Origin: Sphingobium sp. Z007
GTDB taxonomy: Bacteria; Pseudomonadota; Alphaproteobacteria; Sphingomonadales; Sphingomonadaceae
Length of the DNA stretch: 64,000 nucleotides
Direction: 5' to 3'
Assembly: GCF_900013425.1 (NCBI RefSeq)
Contig: NZ_FBXK01000005.1
Span: 2,480,001-2,544,000, forward strand
Below, piece after piece: positions 34,627-44,041 of this stretch. Position 1 is the stretch's first letter. Each line of letters starts with the position of its first letter. A program made the translations under genes and the position numbers. The notes beneath the pieces were generated by a model. That model made no database searches and was not told where the DNA came from. It worked only from the letters and a program-made list of their open reading frames with translations.

Positions 34627-35346
34627 TCAACCCTGGAAGGCGCATGGCACGATGCTGGCCGGGTCGGGCCGCGCGGCGATGCGCCGGAACCGGGCGAGAT
34701 AGCCCCCCGCCGTCGGCTTGGGGATGACCTGCTCCATGCGAAATCCCATGGCCGCCAGTTCGCAGGCCAGCAGGCGGGGTGGCGTGCCATGCTGGTCGGT
34801 CGGCCGGTCGGCATCGACAACGATCAGTTCGCCATCTTTCTTCAACGCCGGGCTGAGATGCCAGAGGAAGGCGTAGGGCTCGGCGATTTCATGATACATA
34901 TGGACCATCATGATCCGGTCGAAGCTGTTTTCGGGGAGCCTGGGATCTTCCGGGGCGCCCAGCTTCAAGCTGACATTGTCCCATTTTTCGCGGGTGATGC
35001 GGCGCGACAGCGCCTCTATCACTTCCGGCATGATATCTTCGGCCAGGACGCGGCCCTTGTCGCCCACTCGCTTGGCGAGCCGCACGGTGTAATAGCCCTC
35101 GCCAGCGCCGATGTCGGCGACGGTCATGCCGGCGCGGATGCCCGCCCGGTCCATGATATCCTCCGCCTCGTTGACCCGGTCACGCGCTTCCTCGCTCGAC
35201 CAACGGGTCGATACGATCGGCGCGACCGGCCGGTCGGCCTGCGGAAAGGGCACGGCGGCGACCGATCGCTGCGTTTCGCTGCCGCCGGCCATCTGGTCGC
35301 AGGCGGCCAGCAGAACAAGGACGCCCGCCATCGCCGCCCGTATCAT
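34627..35346 (-). CDS. SAM-dependent methyltransferase with a lipoprotein signal
   Basis: A 239-residue protein. The C-terminal part is a class I methyltransferase: SAM motif VADIGAGEGYYTVRLAKRVG, then VLAEDIMPEV, DRIMMVHMYHEI and GELIVVDADRP. The N-terminus [18 protein letters not shown] is a lipoprotein signal with the lipobox LAAC (Cys16). A lipid-anchored periplasmic methyltransferase is odd because SAM is cytoplasmic. The alternative is a later start, but no good one was seen before the motif. The ATG shares one base with the prfB stop (TGATG), so the two are translationally coupled. Confidence 0.85.
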   Translation of the reverse strand: MIRAAMAGVLVLLAACDQMAGGSETQRSVAAVPFPQADRPVAPIVSTRWSSEEARDRVNEAEDIMDRAGIRAGMTVADIGAGEGYYTVRLAKRVGDKGRVLAEDIMPEVIEALSRRITREKWDNVSLKLGAPEDPRLPENSFDRIMMVHMYHEIAEPYAFLWHLSPALKKDGELIVVDADRPTDQHGTPPRLLACELAAMGFRMEQVIPKPTAGGYLARFRRIAARPDPASIVPCAFQG

Positions 35347-36473
35347 CAGTCCACATCCTCCACATCGACTTTCTCGCCCGTCACCTTTTGCGACAGGGCA
35401 GCGGCCATGAAGGGGTCGAGCGCGCCGTCGAGAACATCGTCGGGCGCGGTAGAGGTGACGCCGGTGCGCAGATCCTTTACCAGCTGATAGGGTTGCAGCA
35501 CATAGGAACGGATCTGGTGGCCCCAGCCGATCTCGGTCTTGGCCTGATAGTCGCTATTGGCCACTTCCTCGCGCTTGCGCAGTTCCGCTTCATACAGGCG
35601 CGCTTTCAGCATGTTCATGGCCGTGGCGCGGTTCTTGTGCTGCGAGCGGTCGTTCTGCGACGCCACGATGATGCCGGAAGGAACGTGGGTGATGCGCACC
35701 GCGGAGTCGGTGGTGTTGACGTGCTGCCCGCCCGCGCCGGACGCGCGATAGGTATCGATCTTGAGGTCGCTTTCCTTGACCTCGATATCGATATTGTCGT
35801 CGATCACCGGATAGACCCACACTGACGAGAAGCTGGTGTGGCGGCGCGCCGCGCTGTCATAGGGGCTGATGCGGACCAAGCGATGGACGCCGCTTTCGGT
35901 CTTCGCATAGCCATAGGCGTTCTCGCCCTTGATGAGGAAAGTGGCCGACTTGATGCCCGCGGTTTCGCCGGCCTGATAATCGACGAGGTCCACCTTGTAG
36001 CCGCGCCGTTCCGCCCAGCGGCGATACATGCGCGACAGAATTTCGGCCCAGTCCTGGCTTTCGGTGCCGCCAGCGCCTGCGTGAATTTCCAGATAGGTGT
36101 CGCTTGCGTCGGCTTCGCCCGCCAGCAGCGCCTTGATCTTGTCCTCGTCCGCCCGGTCAGCCAGCGCCTTCAACGACGCGATGGCTTCGGCCACCATCTC
36201 CTCGTCGCCCTCGGCCTCCGCCATCTCGATCAGTTCTGCATTGTCGGTCTTGCCGCCCTCGATCGCGCGGGTCGCGCCGATCGCGCTTTCCAGCCGGGTG
36301 CGCTCGCGCATGACTTCCTGCGCCAGCTTGGCATTGTCCCACAGCGTCGGGTCTTCGACGCGCGCGTTCAGCTCGTCCAGCCGGCGCAGCGCGCGGTCCC
36401 AGTCGAGGAAGCGGCGCAGCAATTCCAGCGCGGCGTCGATACGGTCGATATATTGCTGCGCTTCGGCGCGCAT
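35346..36473 (-). CDS. prfB: Peptide chain release factor 2
   Basis: A 375-residue class I release factor that ends translation at UGA and UAA. The catalytic GGQ is in [19 protein letters not shown] (near 250). The stop-recognition tripeptide, SPF in E. coli RF2, reads SPY here ([15 protein letters not shown], near 201). The frame is continuous from [12 protein letters not shown], so there is no programmed frameshift as in E. coli. It is translationally coupled to the methyltransferase after it. Whether that enzyme has anything to do with GGQ methylation is doubtful, since it looks exported. Confidence 0.97.
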   Translation of the reverse strand: MRAEAQQYIDRIDAALELLRRFLDWDRALRRLDELNARVEDPTLWDNAKLAQEVMRERTRLESAIGATRAIEGGKTDNAELIEMAEAEGDEEMVAEAIASLKALADRADEDKIKALLAGEADASDTYLEIHAGAGGTESQDWAEILSRMYRRWAERRGYKVDLVDYQAGETAGIKSATFLIKGENAYGYAKTESGVHRLVRISPYDSAARRHTSFSSVWVYPVIDDNIDIEVKESDLKIDTYRASGAGGQHVNTTDSAVRITHVPSGIIVASQNDRSQHKNRATAMNMLKARLYEAELRKREEVANSDYQAKTEIGWGHQIRSYVLQPYQLVKDLRTGVTSTAPDDVLDGALDPFMAAALSQKVTGEKVDVEDVD

Positions 36474-36571
36474 GGGGAGTCTCCGGGTATTGGGCTGGCG
36501 CGTTAACGCATCAAGCGACTGCCCCTATCCGAGGGCGGCAGATTTGGGAAGAGTGTAGGCCGGGTAGCACG

Positions 36572-39109
36572 TCAGTAGATCCCGCCCTGCCCTTCCAGGA
36601 AGTCGGCGTCGCTGCGCTGGCGGCTGCGGCCCGTCACCGCTCTGGCGGCGGCGACCTTGGCCTGGGCTTCGGCTTCTTCCTTGCGGATCGAGCGGCGGGG
36701 TTCGGATTCAGGCTTGAACGCTTCCCAGATGACCGCGGGCTTGGCGTCGGTGCCGGGCCAGGCGCCATAGACGCGCTTGCCCGACCGGCGGTCGATCGCG
36801 ACCATGCGAATGCCGGCCGGCGCGACGAAGGGCGTCTTGGGCATGGTTTCCAGGATCGGCGCCATCGCCGCTTTCCAGATCGGCGCGGCGATACGGCCGC
36901 CCTGCGCCCAACCGCCCAAGCTGCGTGGCTGGTCGTAACCGATATAGACGCCCGCGACGAGATCGGGCGATCCGCCCACGAACCAGACATTCGTCGGGCC
37001 GTTGGTGGTGCCGGTCTTGCCGAACAGCGGGCGTTTCAAGTCCGCCAGCACCGTCGCGGTGCCGCGCTGGATCACGCCTTCGGTGATGTGGACGACCTGA
37101 TAGGCGGTCATCGGGTTCATCACCTGGCGACCCTCCATGCCGAAGCGGGGCATGGGCTTGCCGTCCCAGTTCGCCATGTTGCAGCCGTCGCAGGGACGCC
37201 AGCGTTCCGGCCAGATCACTTTGCCGCGCCGGTCCTGGACATAATCCATCAGCTTGGACGGGAATTGGCGGCCCTGGTTGGCGAGTGTCGCATAGGCGTT
37301 AACCATCTTTTCCACCGTCGTCTCGCCCGCGCCAAGCGCGAAGGAGAGATAGGGCTGATAATCGCCGATGCCCATATTCTTGATGGTGCGCACGACTCGG
37401 TCCATGCCGGTCTGGCTGGCGGCGCGCACGGTCATCAGGTTGCGCGACTGTTCCACGCCCCAGCGCATCGTCTGTGGCCCGGCGCTGCCGCCGGAGAAGT
37501 TGCGGAAGCATTTCTGGCCGAGGCCCGCGCCCTGATAGACGCATAAGGGACCATCGACAATGATCGACGCCGGAGTCATGCCGCCGTCGAGCGCGGCGGC
37601 ATAGACGAACGGCTTGATGGTGGAGCCGGGCTGGCGCATCGCCTGGGTCGCGCGGTTATAGGAGGACAAGCGCGAATCGAAGCCGCCCTGCATCGCGCGG
37701 ATGCGGCCGCTATGGACTTCTTCGGCGACCATGCCGCCCGACACTTCGGGGATGGAGCGCAGCGCCCAGCTCGATCCGTTGCGCGCGACGACGATCAGGT
37801 CGCCGGGCTTCATCGCGGAAAAGGCCGGGCCGCCGATCTTGCGATAGGGCATCTGCGCCGATCCGGCGGGCAGCGTGCCCGTGCTGCCGTCGGCAAAGCC
37901 GATCTGCGCATCGGACGATGTCCGGCTGATAATGACGGCGACGCGCCACTGCGCATAATCGACGGAGATATAGCTGGCGGCCAGCTCGCGTTCCCAGCCA
38001 TTGTCGATATTGATATGGCCGACCGGGCCGGACCAGCCGCGCCCGGCGTCGAAGCGCAGCAGACCGTTGCGCAATGCGGTGGCGACGCTGTCCTGCACCA
38101 CCGGATCATAGGGGCTGCGCACCCACAGGCCGCCGGCATAGACGCTGTTGGGACCGTCTTCGGCCTTTTCGCCGAACAGCCCGATCAGGCGACGACGGAC
38201 TTCCTCCATATAATAGCCGCCCGCGCGCGCATCGAAGCTGGAACCATGGGCGGCGACGGTGCCGAGCGGTTGGGCCACCGCCGCGTCGCGCTGCGCCGCG
38301 GTGATGAAGCCATTTTTGAGCATTTCGCCCAGCGCCCAATTGCGCCGGTCGAGCGCGCGGGCGTGGCCGGTTTCGCTTTCGGGACGGTAATTGGCCGGCC
38401 CCTTGGGCAGGATCGACAGATAGGCCATTTCATGCAGTTGGAGGTCGGCGACATCCTTGTCGAAATAGGCGCGCGCGGCGGCCTGCACGCCATAGGCGTT
38501 CCGGCCCAGGAAAATCTGGTTGAGATAGAGTTCGAGAATCTGCTGCTTGCTCAGCACATTTTCCATGCGGTAGGCGAGGATCATCTCCTTCACCTTGCGC
38601 GTGGGCGAATATTCGTCGCCGATCAGCAGATTCTTGGCCACCTGCTGCGTGATGGTTGAGCCGCCGCGGGCGCGCTGGCCGGAGCCGAGCTTGCTGGCAT
38701 AATCCACGACCGCGCCCGCGAAACCGGGAATGTCGACGCCATGATGTTCGAAGAAGGTCTTGTCCTCCGCCGCCAGATAGGCGCGGATCAGCAGCGGGGG
38801 ATAATCGCTATATTGCAATTGGACCCGGCGTTCGCGGGCATAGCTGTGGACCGGCTGGCCGTTGATGTCGCGCACGATGGTCGGCAGCGGCGGCTCATAT
38901 TCCAGCAGCGTCGCCGCATCAGGCAGGCCGCGCGCGAAGATCAGCCAGAAGAGTGCGCAGAACAGCGTGAAGCCGCCCAGCAAAATCGCTATCCAGCGAA
39001 ACCAGCGGCGCTGCCACAAGGGGCGCAGACGGCCGAAAAAGCCCCCCGCGTCGCGGCGCAGGCGATAGGCGAAGGACGACGGGGCGGGTTCGGAACGGGC
39101 CTCTTCCAT
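36572..39109 (-). CDS. mrcA: Penicillin-binding protein 1A (glycosyltransferase/transpeptidase)
   Basis: An 845-residue bifunctional peptidoglycan synthase. Order: short cytoplasmic part, TM helix (about 36-60), GT51 domain with AAEDKTFFEHHG and RGGSTITQQVAKNL, then an OB-like insert and the transpeptidase domain with the active Ser in RQPGSTIKPF (near 492), SRNLMT and KTGTTNG (near 695). It polymerises and cross-links cell-wall strands in the periplasm. It is probably in one strand run with the amidase gene upstream, but an inverted repeat pair lies between them. Confidence 0.96.
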   Translation of the reverse strand: MEEARSEPAPSSFAYRLRRDAGGFFGRLRPLWQRRWFRWIAILLGGFTLFCALFWLIFARGLPDAATLLEYEPPLPTIVRDINGQPVHSYARERRVQLQYSDYPPLLIRAYLAAEDKTFFEHHGVDIPGFAGAVVDYASKLGSGQRARGGSTITQQVAKNLLIGDEYSPTRKVKEMILAYRMENVLSKQQILELYLNQIFLGRNAYGVQAAARAYFDKDVADLQLHEMAYLSILPKGPANYRPESETGHARALDRRNWALGEMLKNGFITAAQRDAAVAQPLGTVAAHGSSFDARAGGYYMEEVRRRLIGLFGEKAEDGPNSVYAGGLWVRSPYDPVVQDSVATALRNGLLRFDAGRGWSGPVGHINIDNGWERELAASYISVDYAQWRVAVIISRTSSDAQIGFADGSTGTLPAGSAQMPYRKIGGPAFSAMKPGDLIVVARNGSSWALRSIPEVSGGMVAEEVHSGRIRAMQGGFDSRLSSYNRATQAMRQPGSTIKPFVYAAALDGGMTPASIIVDGPLCVYQGAGLGQKCFRNFSGGSAGPQTMRWGVEQSRNLMTVRAASQTGMDRVVRTIKNMGIGDYQPYLSFALGAGETTVEKMVNAYATLANQGRQFPSKLMDYVQDRRGKVIWPERWRPCDGCNMANWDGKPMPRFGMEGRQVMNPMTAYQVVHITEGVIQRGTATVLADLKRPLFGKTGTTNGPTNVWFVGGSPDLVAGVYIGYDQPRSLGGWAQGGRIAAPIWKAAMAPILETMPKTPFVAPAGIRMVAIDRRSGKRVYGAWPGTDAKPAVIWEAFKPESEPRRSIRKEEAEAQAKVAAARAVTGRSRQRSDADFLEGQGGIY

Positions 39110-39191
39110 GGGGAAGAGGCTCTAGGGTCAAATTATCGCCAAGACCAGTGGGCATGACGCGATCCGACGCAACTGTTGCTGCCACCCCCAG

Positions 39192-39281
39192 CATCCGTTC
39201 GCCCTGAGCCTGTCGAAGGGCCGCTCTTTTTTCCTTGGTAAAGCGAAGAGCAGGGCTTCGACAGGCTCAGCCCGAACGGTG
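39192..39281. repeat. Inverted repeat pair, sphingomonad-type intergenic element (copy 1)
   Basis: Arm 39192-39220 reads CATCCGTTCGCCCTGAGCCT and continues TGTCGAAGGG; the opposite arm ends at 39281 with GGGCTTCGACAGGCTCAGCC then CGAACGG. Arms match by about 22 bp with two mismatches and can form a long hairpin. It lies in the gap between the amidase and PBP1A genes. The same element occurs four more times in this window. Confidence 0.85.
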
Positions 39282-39304
39282 AGTGTTTGGGACGTTGAAT
39301 GCGC

Positions 39305-40585
39305 TCAGCCGCCCGCAGCCTCGCCGCGCATCGCCAGCTTGCGGGCGAAATGCACCTCGATCGCGCGGGCGACGCCGCGGGCGATCTTGCCCTGCCCTTC
39401 GCGCGACGACAGGAAGGCCGCGTCGTCGGCATTGCTGATATAGCCGGTTTCGAAGAGGACCGACGGCGTGTCCGGGGCCTTCAGGACCATCAGCGACGCA
39501 AAGCGGTGATAGGCGCTGCGGAAGGGCACATAGGGCGCCGCTTCCCGCTGCAACAGCCGCGCGAAATTGGCCGAGATGTTCATCGATTCGCGCTGGGTCA
39601 GGTCGATCAGGATCGATGATACGTCACCCGACTGGCCGCCAAGGTTTACGCCGTTGATGATATCGGCCTTATTTTCCCGCGCTGCCAGCCGCGCCGCTTC
39701 CCGGTCTGACGCGGTTTCGGACAGGGTATAGACGGTCGCGCCATGCGCTTCCGCATTTTCCGCCGCATCAGCATGGACGGAGATGAAGAGGTCCGCGCCC
39801 AGCTTGCGGGCAATGCCATAGCGTTCCTGCAACACCAGGAACTTGTCGTCGTCGCGGGTCAATGCCACGCGCACCCGGCCGGATTTGACCAGCTGGTCGC
39901 GAATCGCCTGGGCGATGGCCAGCGTCACGTCCTTCTCCCGCTTGCCATTGTCCTTGTTGATCGCGCCTGGATCATGACCGCCATGGCCCGCATCGATCAC
40001 CACCAGCGGCCTGGCGCCGTTATTCGCGCCCTCCACCTGCGGCAGCGAGACGCCGCGCGACGCGGCGGGGATCGGCACGGTGATCGAATGGATGCGCTTT
40101 TGCGGAAAGGCCGCCATATTGGCGGGCGCATCGAAGCGGGTGCGCCCTTTCGCCACTGCGGCGCGGAACCGGCTGTCCGTGACGCCCTGCAACGAGAAGC
40201 TGAGCGATTTGCCGTCCTGCGCCAATCGCGCATTGCCGAGCGTCGCCGGGGTGGAAAGGTCCAGCACCACACGCGCCGTGTCGCCGCTCAGCTGCCCCTG
40301 GCGCACTGCGGCGATCGCCCCATTGCCAGGCGTGAACCGGCCCCGCCCCATTTGCGCGCCGTCGATGTCGAGCGCGATACGGCGCGGCGAATCCAGCAGG
40401 AAGGCCGAAGCCCCGTCCACGCGGTCGTCGAAGCGCACGACGACCGTGTCGTCGCGCACGTCCACGCCGGCTATGCCGCCGGCGCTGCCGGGGACCGCCA
40501 TCAATATCGTGCCTGCCAGGGCAATGCTTTGGAGCATGCGCCGCTTGTGCGACGTGCGCCTATGGGCCGTCCAGCCAAATTTCAT
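39305..40585 (-). CDS. N-acetylmuramoyl-L-alanine amidase (AmiC type)
   Basis: About 426 residues. The N-terminus (about 1-50) holds a basic stretch and a hydrophobic segment (MLQSIALAGTILMAVPGSAGG), likely an export signal. Next an AMIN domain (VDVRDDTVVVRFDDRVDG, about 50-160) and an Amidase_3 domain with zinc ligands in VVIDAGHGGHDPG, Glu in GKREKDVTLA, His in ISVHADAAE and the catalytic Glu in VLFETGYISN. It splits cross-walls during cell division. The start was set at MKFGWTAHRR; the frame continues upstream to 40633. Confidence 0.92.
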   Translation of the reverse strand: MKFGWTAHRRTSHKRRMLQSIALAGTILMAVPGSAGGIAGVDVRDDTVVVRFDDRVDGASAFLLDSPRRIALDIDGAQMGRGRFTPGNGAIAAVRQGQLSGDTARVVLDLSTPATLGNARLAQDGKSLSFSLQGVTDSRFRAAVAKGRTRFDAPANMAAFPQKRIHSITVPIPAASRGVSLPQVEGANNGARPLVVIDAGHGGHDPGAINKDNGKREKDVTLAIAQAIRDQLVKSGRVRVALTRDDDKFLVLQERYGIARKLGADLFISVHADAAENAEAHGATVYTLSETASDREAARLAARENKADIINGVNLGGQSGDVSSILIDLTQRESMNISANFARLLQREAAPYVPFRSAYHRFASLMVLKAPDTPSVLFETGYISNADDAAFLSSREGQGKIARGVARAIEVHFARKLAMRGEAAGG

Positions 40586-40639
40586 TTGGGCTAATCCGTT
40601 CAGCGTCCCCACGCTAAACCCCGGATTAAGCATTGCTCC

Positions 40640-41107
40640 TTGTGGCCCGGTAAAATGAGAGGGTTAACCCGTCCTTCACGATGAATAGGACATCGATAGC
40701 CATAGCGGCGGACACGGCATTATATTTCAGGCGGCCGTTGCCCCGTCGGTATTTGACTGCTACCCATTCATATTCCCGAAAGACTTGCCGATATCACGGC
40801 AGCCTTGCGGGGCAATGAGATAGGCACCGGCGGAGGCAGTATTTGCCCCCCGCAGTGCCGCAAACAGGTTGACGCTGCATGAGGCATGATTTCCATTCCA
40901 CGCTTGCCCCGGTAACGGGCGATGCGGCGTGGATGGTCCGGCCCGGCGATTTGTCCGGCCCTGCCGACGCAGCAGACGCGCAACATTTCCTACAAACCTG
41001 GACGATGTCGACATCCGCGCCCTTAACGGAGCGCGCCCGGCCGTCCCTTCACTATCGCGTGGCGGCGCGGCCCTGTGCCGCAGCCCGCCCACGCCGGAGA
41101 TATATAG
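40640..41107 (+). promoter_or_regulatory. Long 5' leader / promoter region of the RNase E gene
   Basis: No gene was found in the roughly 470 bases before the rne start. In E. coli and other bacteria rne has a long 5' untranslated leader through which RNase E controls its own mRNA; the same may hold here by analogy. GGAG lies 8 nt before the ATG. TTGACT at 40754 and TTGACG near 40871 could be promoter -35 elements but no clear -10 was found. Confidence 0.4.
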
Positions 41108-43876
41108 ATGACAATGCGTATGCTGATCGACGCGCGCCACCGGGAAGAGACCCGGGTCGCGGTCGTCAAGGGTAACCGGATCGAGGAATTCGACTTCGAG
41201 TCCGCTGAGCACAAGCAGCTCAAGGGCAATATCTATCTGGCCAAGGTGACTCGCGTGGAGCCCTCGCTCCAGGCGGCCTTCGTCGATTATGGCGGCAACC
41301 GCCACGGCTTCCTCGCTTTCAGCGAAATCCACCCGGACTATTACCAGATCCCGCGCGAAGACCGCGAGGCATTGCTGCGCGAAGAGCGCGCGCACGCCGA
41401 GGAAGAGGCCGCGCTGCGCGCCGATTTCGATGATGACGACGACGGTCACGATCTGGACCATGATCCGATCGCGCCCGAAGGCGGCGTCGAATATGTCGAG
41501 GCGACCCATCATCATGACGATGAGGAGCCAGGCGAAGAGGGCGAACAGGCCGAAGGCGAAGGCGGAAACGACAGCACCAATGGCGCGCCGAACGGCCGTC
41601 GCGGTGGTCGAGGGCGTGGTCGCGGTGGCGATGAAGCTGCCGACGAACTGCGTCGCAAGCGCATGGCGCTGCGCCGCCGCTACAAGATCCAGGACGTCAT
41701 CAAGCGCCGCCAGGTTCTGCTGGTGCAGGTCGTCAAGGAAGAACGCGGCAACAAGGGCGCTGCGCTTACCACCTATCTGTCGCTGGCCGGCCGCTATTGC
41801 GTGCTGATGCCCAACACCAGCCATGGCGGCGGCATTTCGCGCAAGATCAGCAATGTGGCCGACCGCAAGCGGTTGAAGTCGATCATCGCCGAAATGGCGC
41901 TGCCCTCGTCCATGGGCTGCATCGTGCGCACCGCCGGGCTGCAACGCACCAAGCCGGAGATCAAGCGCGACTTCGACTATCTCGCCCGCCTGTGGGACGA
42001 GATTCGCGAAAAGACGCTGAGCGCCGCCGCTCCCGCCCTGATCCACAATGACAGCGACCTCATCAAGCGGGCGATCCGCGATATCTACAACAAGGATATC
42101 GAAGAGGTCATCGTCGAGGGCGAGCATGGCTATCGCGCGGCCAAGGACTTCATGCGCCTGCTGATGCCCAGCCATGTGCGCCGGGTGAAGCAATATGCCG
42201 ATCCGGTGTCGCTGTTCCAGCGCGCCAGCGTGGAAGAGCAGCTGGCGGCGATGTATAATCCTGTCGTCCAGCTCAAGTCCGGCGGCTATCTGGTCATCAA
42301 CCCGACCGAGGCGCTGGTGTCGATCGACATCAACTCCGGCCGGTCGACCCGCGAACATGGTATCGAGCAGACCGCCGTCGCCACCAACCTGGAAGCCGCC
42401 CGCGAAATCGCGCGCCAGCTGCGCCTGCGCGACATGGCGGGCCTGGTCGTCATCGACTTTATCGACATGGAGGTGAACTCCAACATCCGTAAGGTCGAGA
42501 AGGCGATGAAGGAGGCGCTGAAAGACGATCGCGCCCGCATCCAGGTCGGCCGCATCTCCGGCTTTGGCCTGATGGAAATGAGCCGCCAGCGCCTGCGCAC
42601 CGGCGTCCTGGAAGCGTCCACCCGCCAGTGCCCGCATTGCGAGGGCACCGGCCTCGTCCGCACCGCATCGTCGGCGGGCCTGGGCGCGTTGCGTATGTTG
42701 GAAGAAGAAGCGGCGCGCGGTCGCGGCAGCCTCATCACGCTGCGCGCCAGCCAGGAAGCGGCCTTCTACGTGCTGAACAACAAGCGCCGCGAACTGGACG
42801 AAATCGAGCAGCGCTATGGCGTGTCGATCGAAGTGCTGCCCGATGGCGAGGTCGAGGGCGCGCGCATGTCAGTCGAAGCCAGCGGCCCCCGACCGGAGCG
42901 CGTCGTAAGCTACGCGCCGTTGCCGGAAGAGGATGACGATCTGGACGTCATCGAGGAGGAAGAAGAGGAAGAGGTCGAGGAGGCCGAAGCCGAAGTCGAA
43001 ACCGAGCGTGAGGAACGTGCCGATCGCGGCGAACGCGCGGACGAAGATCGGGACGGCGGCCGCCGTCGCCGTCGCCGTCGTCGCCGTCGTGGCGGCCAGC
43101 GCGATGAAGCGCGCCCCGGCGAAGGTGCCGAGGACGAGGCCGGCGACAATGGCGACGCGGAATCGGAGGATGAAGACGAAGCCGTCGTCACCGCCGACGA
43201 CGCGACCGACGCACAGGCAGAAGTGGCTGCCGTTGGTGATGACGAAGAGGGTGGCGCGCGTCGCCGCGGTCGTCGCGGTCGCCGTGGCGGTCGCCGCCGT
43301 CGCGAAGGTGGCGAGGACGCCGTAACGCTGGAAACCGAAGCCGGCCAATCGGACGAGCCGGTTGCCGAAGCGGTCGAAGCGCCGATGGTCGAAGCTGTGG
43401 TCGAAGAAGCGCCCGCCGAGGACGCCCCCAAGACCCGTCGTCGTCCCCGCGCTCGCAAGGCCAAGGCGGATGTAGAGCCGGTAGCCGACGTGGTCGAGCC
43501 GGTGGCGGAAGCCGCCGCCGAGCCCGCCCCGGTCGAGGAAGCTGTCGAAGCGACTGCTGAGGAAGCCCCGGCCAAGCCCAAGCGCACTCGTCGCAAGAAG
43601 CCGGTCGCCGACGCAGCGGAAACCGATGTGGTCGCCGAGGAAGCCGCACCGGTCGCCGATGCGCCCGTCGCCGAAGACGCGCCGGCCAAGCCCAAACGTC
43701 CCCGTCGCAAGAAGGCCGTCGTTGCTGATGCAGAGGCGGAAGCCGCTGCACCTGCGGTCGAAGCGCCTGCCGAAACGCCGGTCGCAGAAACCGCCGACGC
43801 CGCCAATGGCGAAGAGGGCGTGGGCGACGATGGCGAACCGCGCCGTGGCTGGTGGCAGCGCACCTTCGGCCAATAA
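41108..43876 (+). CDS. rne: Ribonuclease E
   Basis: A 922-residue endoribonuclease that organises RNA decay and processes rRNA and tRNA. S1-type RNA-binding domain at about 38-75 with a long acidic insertion (about 97-178, DDDDDGHDLDHD), as in other alphaproteobacterial RNase E proteins. Catalytic Asp residues are in VSIDINSGRS (near 407) and VVIDFIDME (near 447); the zinc-link CPHC is near 507. The C-terminal third is disordered, with runs of Arg and of Glu/Ala and repeated KPKRTRRKK-like blocks for RNA binding. It ends in RRGWWQRTFGQ, a GWW peptide that in Caulobacter binds PNPase. A terminator follows. Confidence 0.97.
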   Translation: MTMRMLIDARHREETRVAVVKGNRIEEFDFESAEHKQLKGNIYLAKVTRVEPSLQAAFVDYGGNRHGFLAFSEIHPDYYQIPREDREALLREERAHAEEEAALRADFDDDDDGHDLDHDPIAPEGGVEYVEATHHHDDEEPGEEGEQAEGEGGNDSTNGAPNGRRGGRGRGRGGDEAADELRRKRMALRRRYKIQDVIKRRQVLLVQVVKEERGNKGAALTTYLSLAGRYCVLMPNTSHGGGISRKISNVADRKRLKSIIAEMALPSSMGCIVRTAGLQRTKPEIKRDFDYLARLWDEIREKTLSAAAPALIHNDSDLIKRAIRDIYNKDIEEVIVEGEHGYRAAKDFMRLLMPSHVRRVKQYADPVSLFQRASVEEQLAAMYNPVVQLKSGGYLVINPTEALVSIDINSGRSTREHGIEQTAVATNLEAAREIARQLRLRDMAGLVVIDFIDMEVNSNIRKVEKAMKEALKDDRARIQVGRISGFGLMEMSRQRLRTGVLEASTRQCPHCEGTGLVRTASSAGLGALRMLEEEAARGRGSLITLRASQEAAFYVLNNKRRELDEIEQRYGVSIEVLPDGEVEGARMSVEASGPRPERVVSYAPLPEEDDDLDVIEEEEEEEVEEAEAEVETEREERADRGERADEDRDGGRRRRRRRRRRGGQRDEARPGEGAEDEAGDNGDAESEDEDEAVVTADDATDAQAEVAAVGDDEEGGARRRGRRGRRGGRRRREGGEDAVTLETEAGQSDEPVAEAVEAPMVEAVVEEAPAEDAPKTRRRPRARKAKADVEPVADVVEPVAEAAAEPAPVEEAVEATAEEAPAKPKRTRRKKPVADAAETDVVAEEAAPVADAPVAEDAPAKPKRPRRKKAVVADAEAEAAAPAVEAPAETPVAETADAANGEEGVGDDGEPRRGWWQRTFGQ

Positions 43877-43901
43877 GGCCGGACGTCAGACTGTTATGAA
43901 C

Positions 43902-43950
43902 AAGCGCCGCTGCCCATCCGGTCCCGACCGGTGCGCAGCGGCGCTTTTCG
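43902..43950 (+). terminator. Rho-independent terminator after rne
   Basis: AAGCGCCGCTGC (43902-43913) and GCAGCGGCGCTT (43935-43946) form a perfect 12-bp stem, with a smaller hairpin (CCGGT/ACCGG) in its loop, followed by TTT. It lies 26 nt after the rne stop codon. Confidence 0.8.
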
Positions 43951-44041
43951 TTGCGCCCGCGCGCTTCACGGCAGGTTCAGCCCGACCCTGCCATGCGGTC
44001 GCCGTGACGGTCTGCCCCTCCCCCTGCCCGGTCCGCCTCTG

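Noticed and set aside
34590..34820. Longer version of the small gene at 34329 (start near 34820)
   Set aside because: The extra part overlaps the methyltransferase gene in another frame and has the Arg/Pro/Ser-rich composition of a shadow.
42869..43873. Long minus-strand open frames opposite the 3' end of rne (334 and 317 residues)
   Set aside because: They are mirror images of the Arg/Glu/Ala-rich tail of RNase E, low in complexity (runs of Ser, Ala or Gly), and lack a start context. The plus-strand gene is certain.
43931..44041. Upstream extension of the M48 protease gene
   Set aside because: The stretch overlaps the rne terminator and encodes no conserved sequence; the signal peptide begins at 44042.
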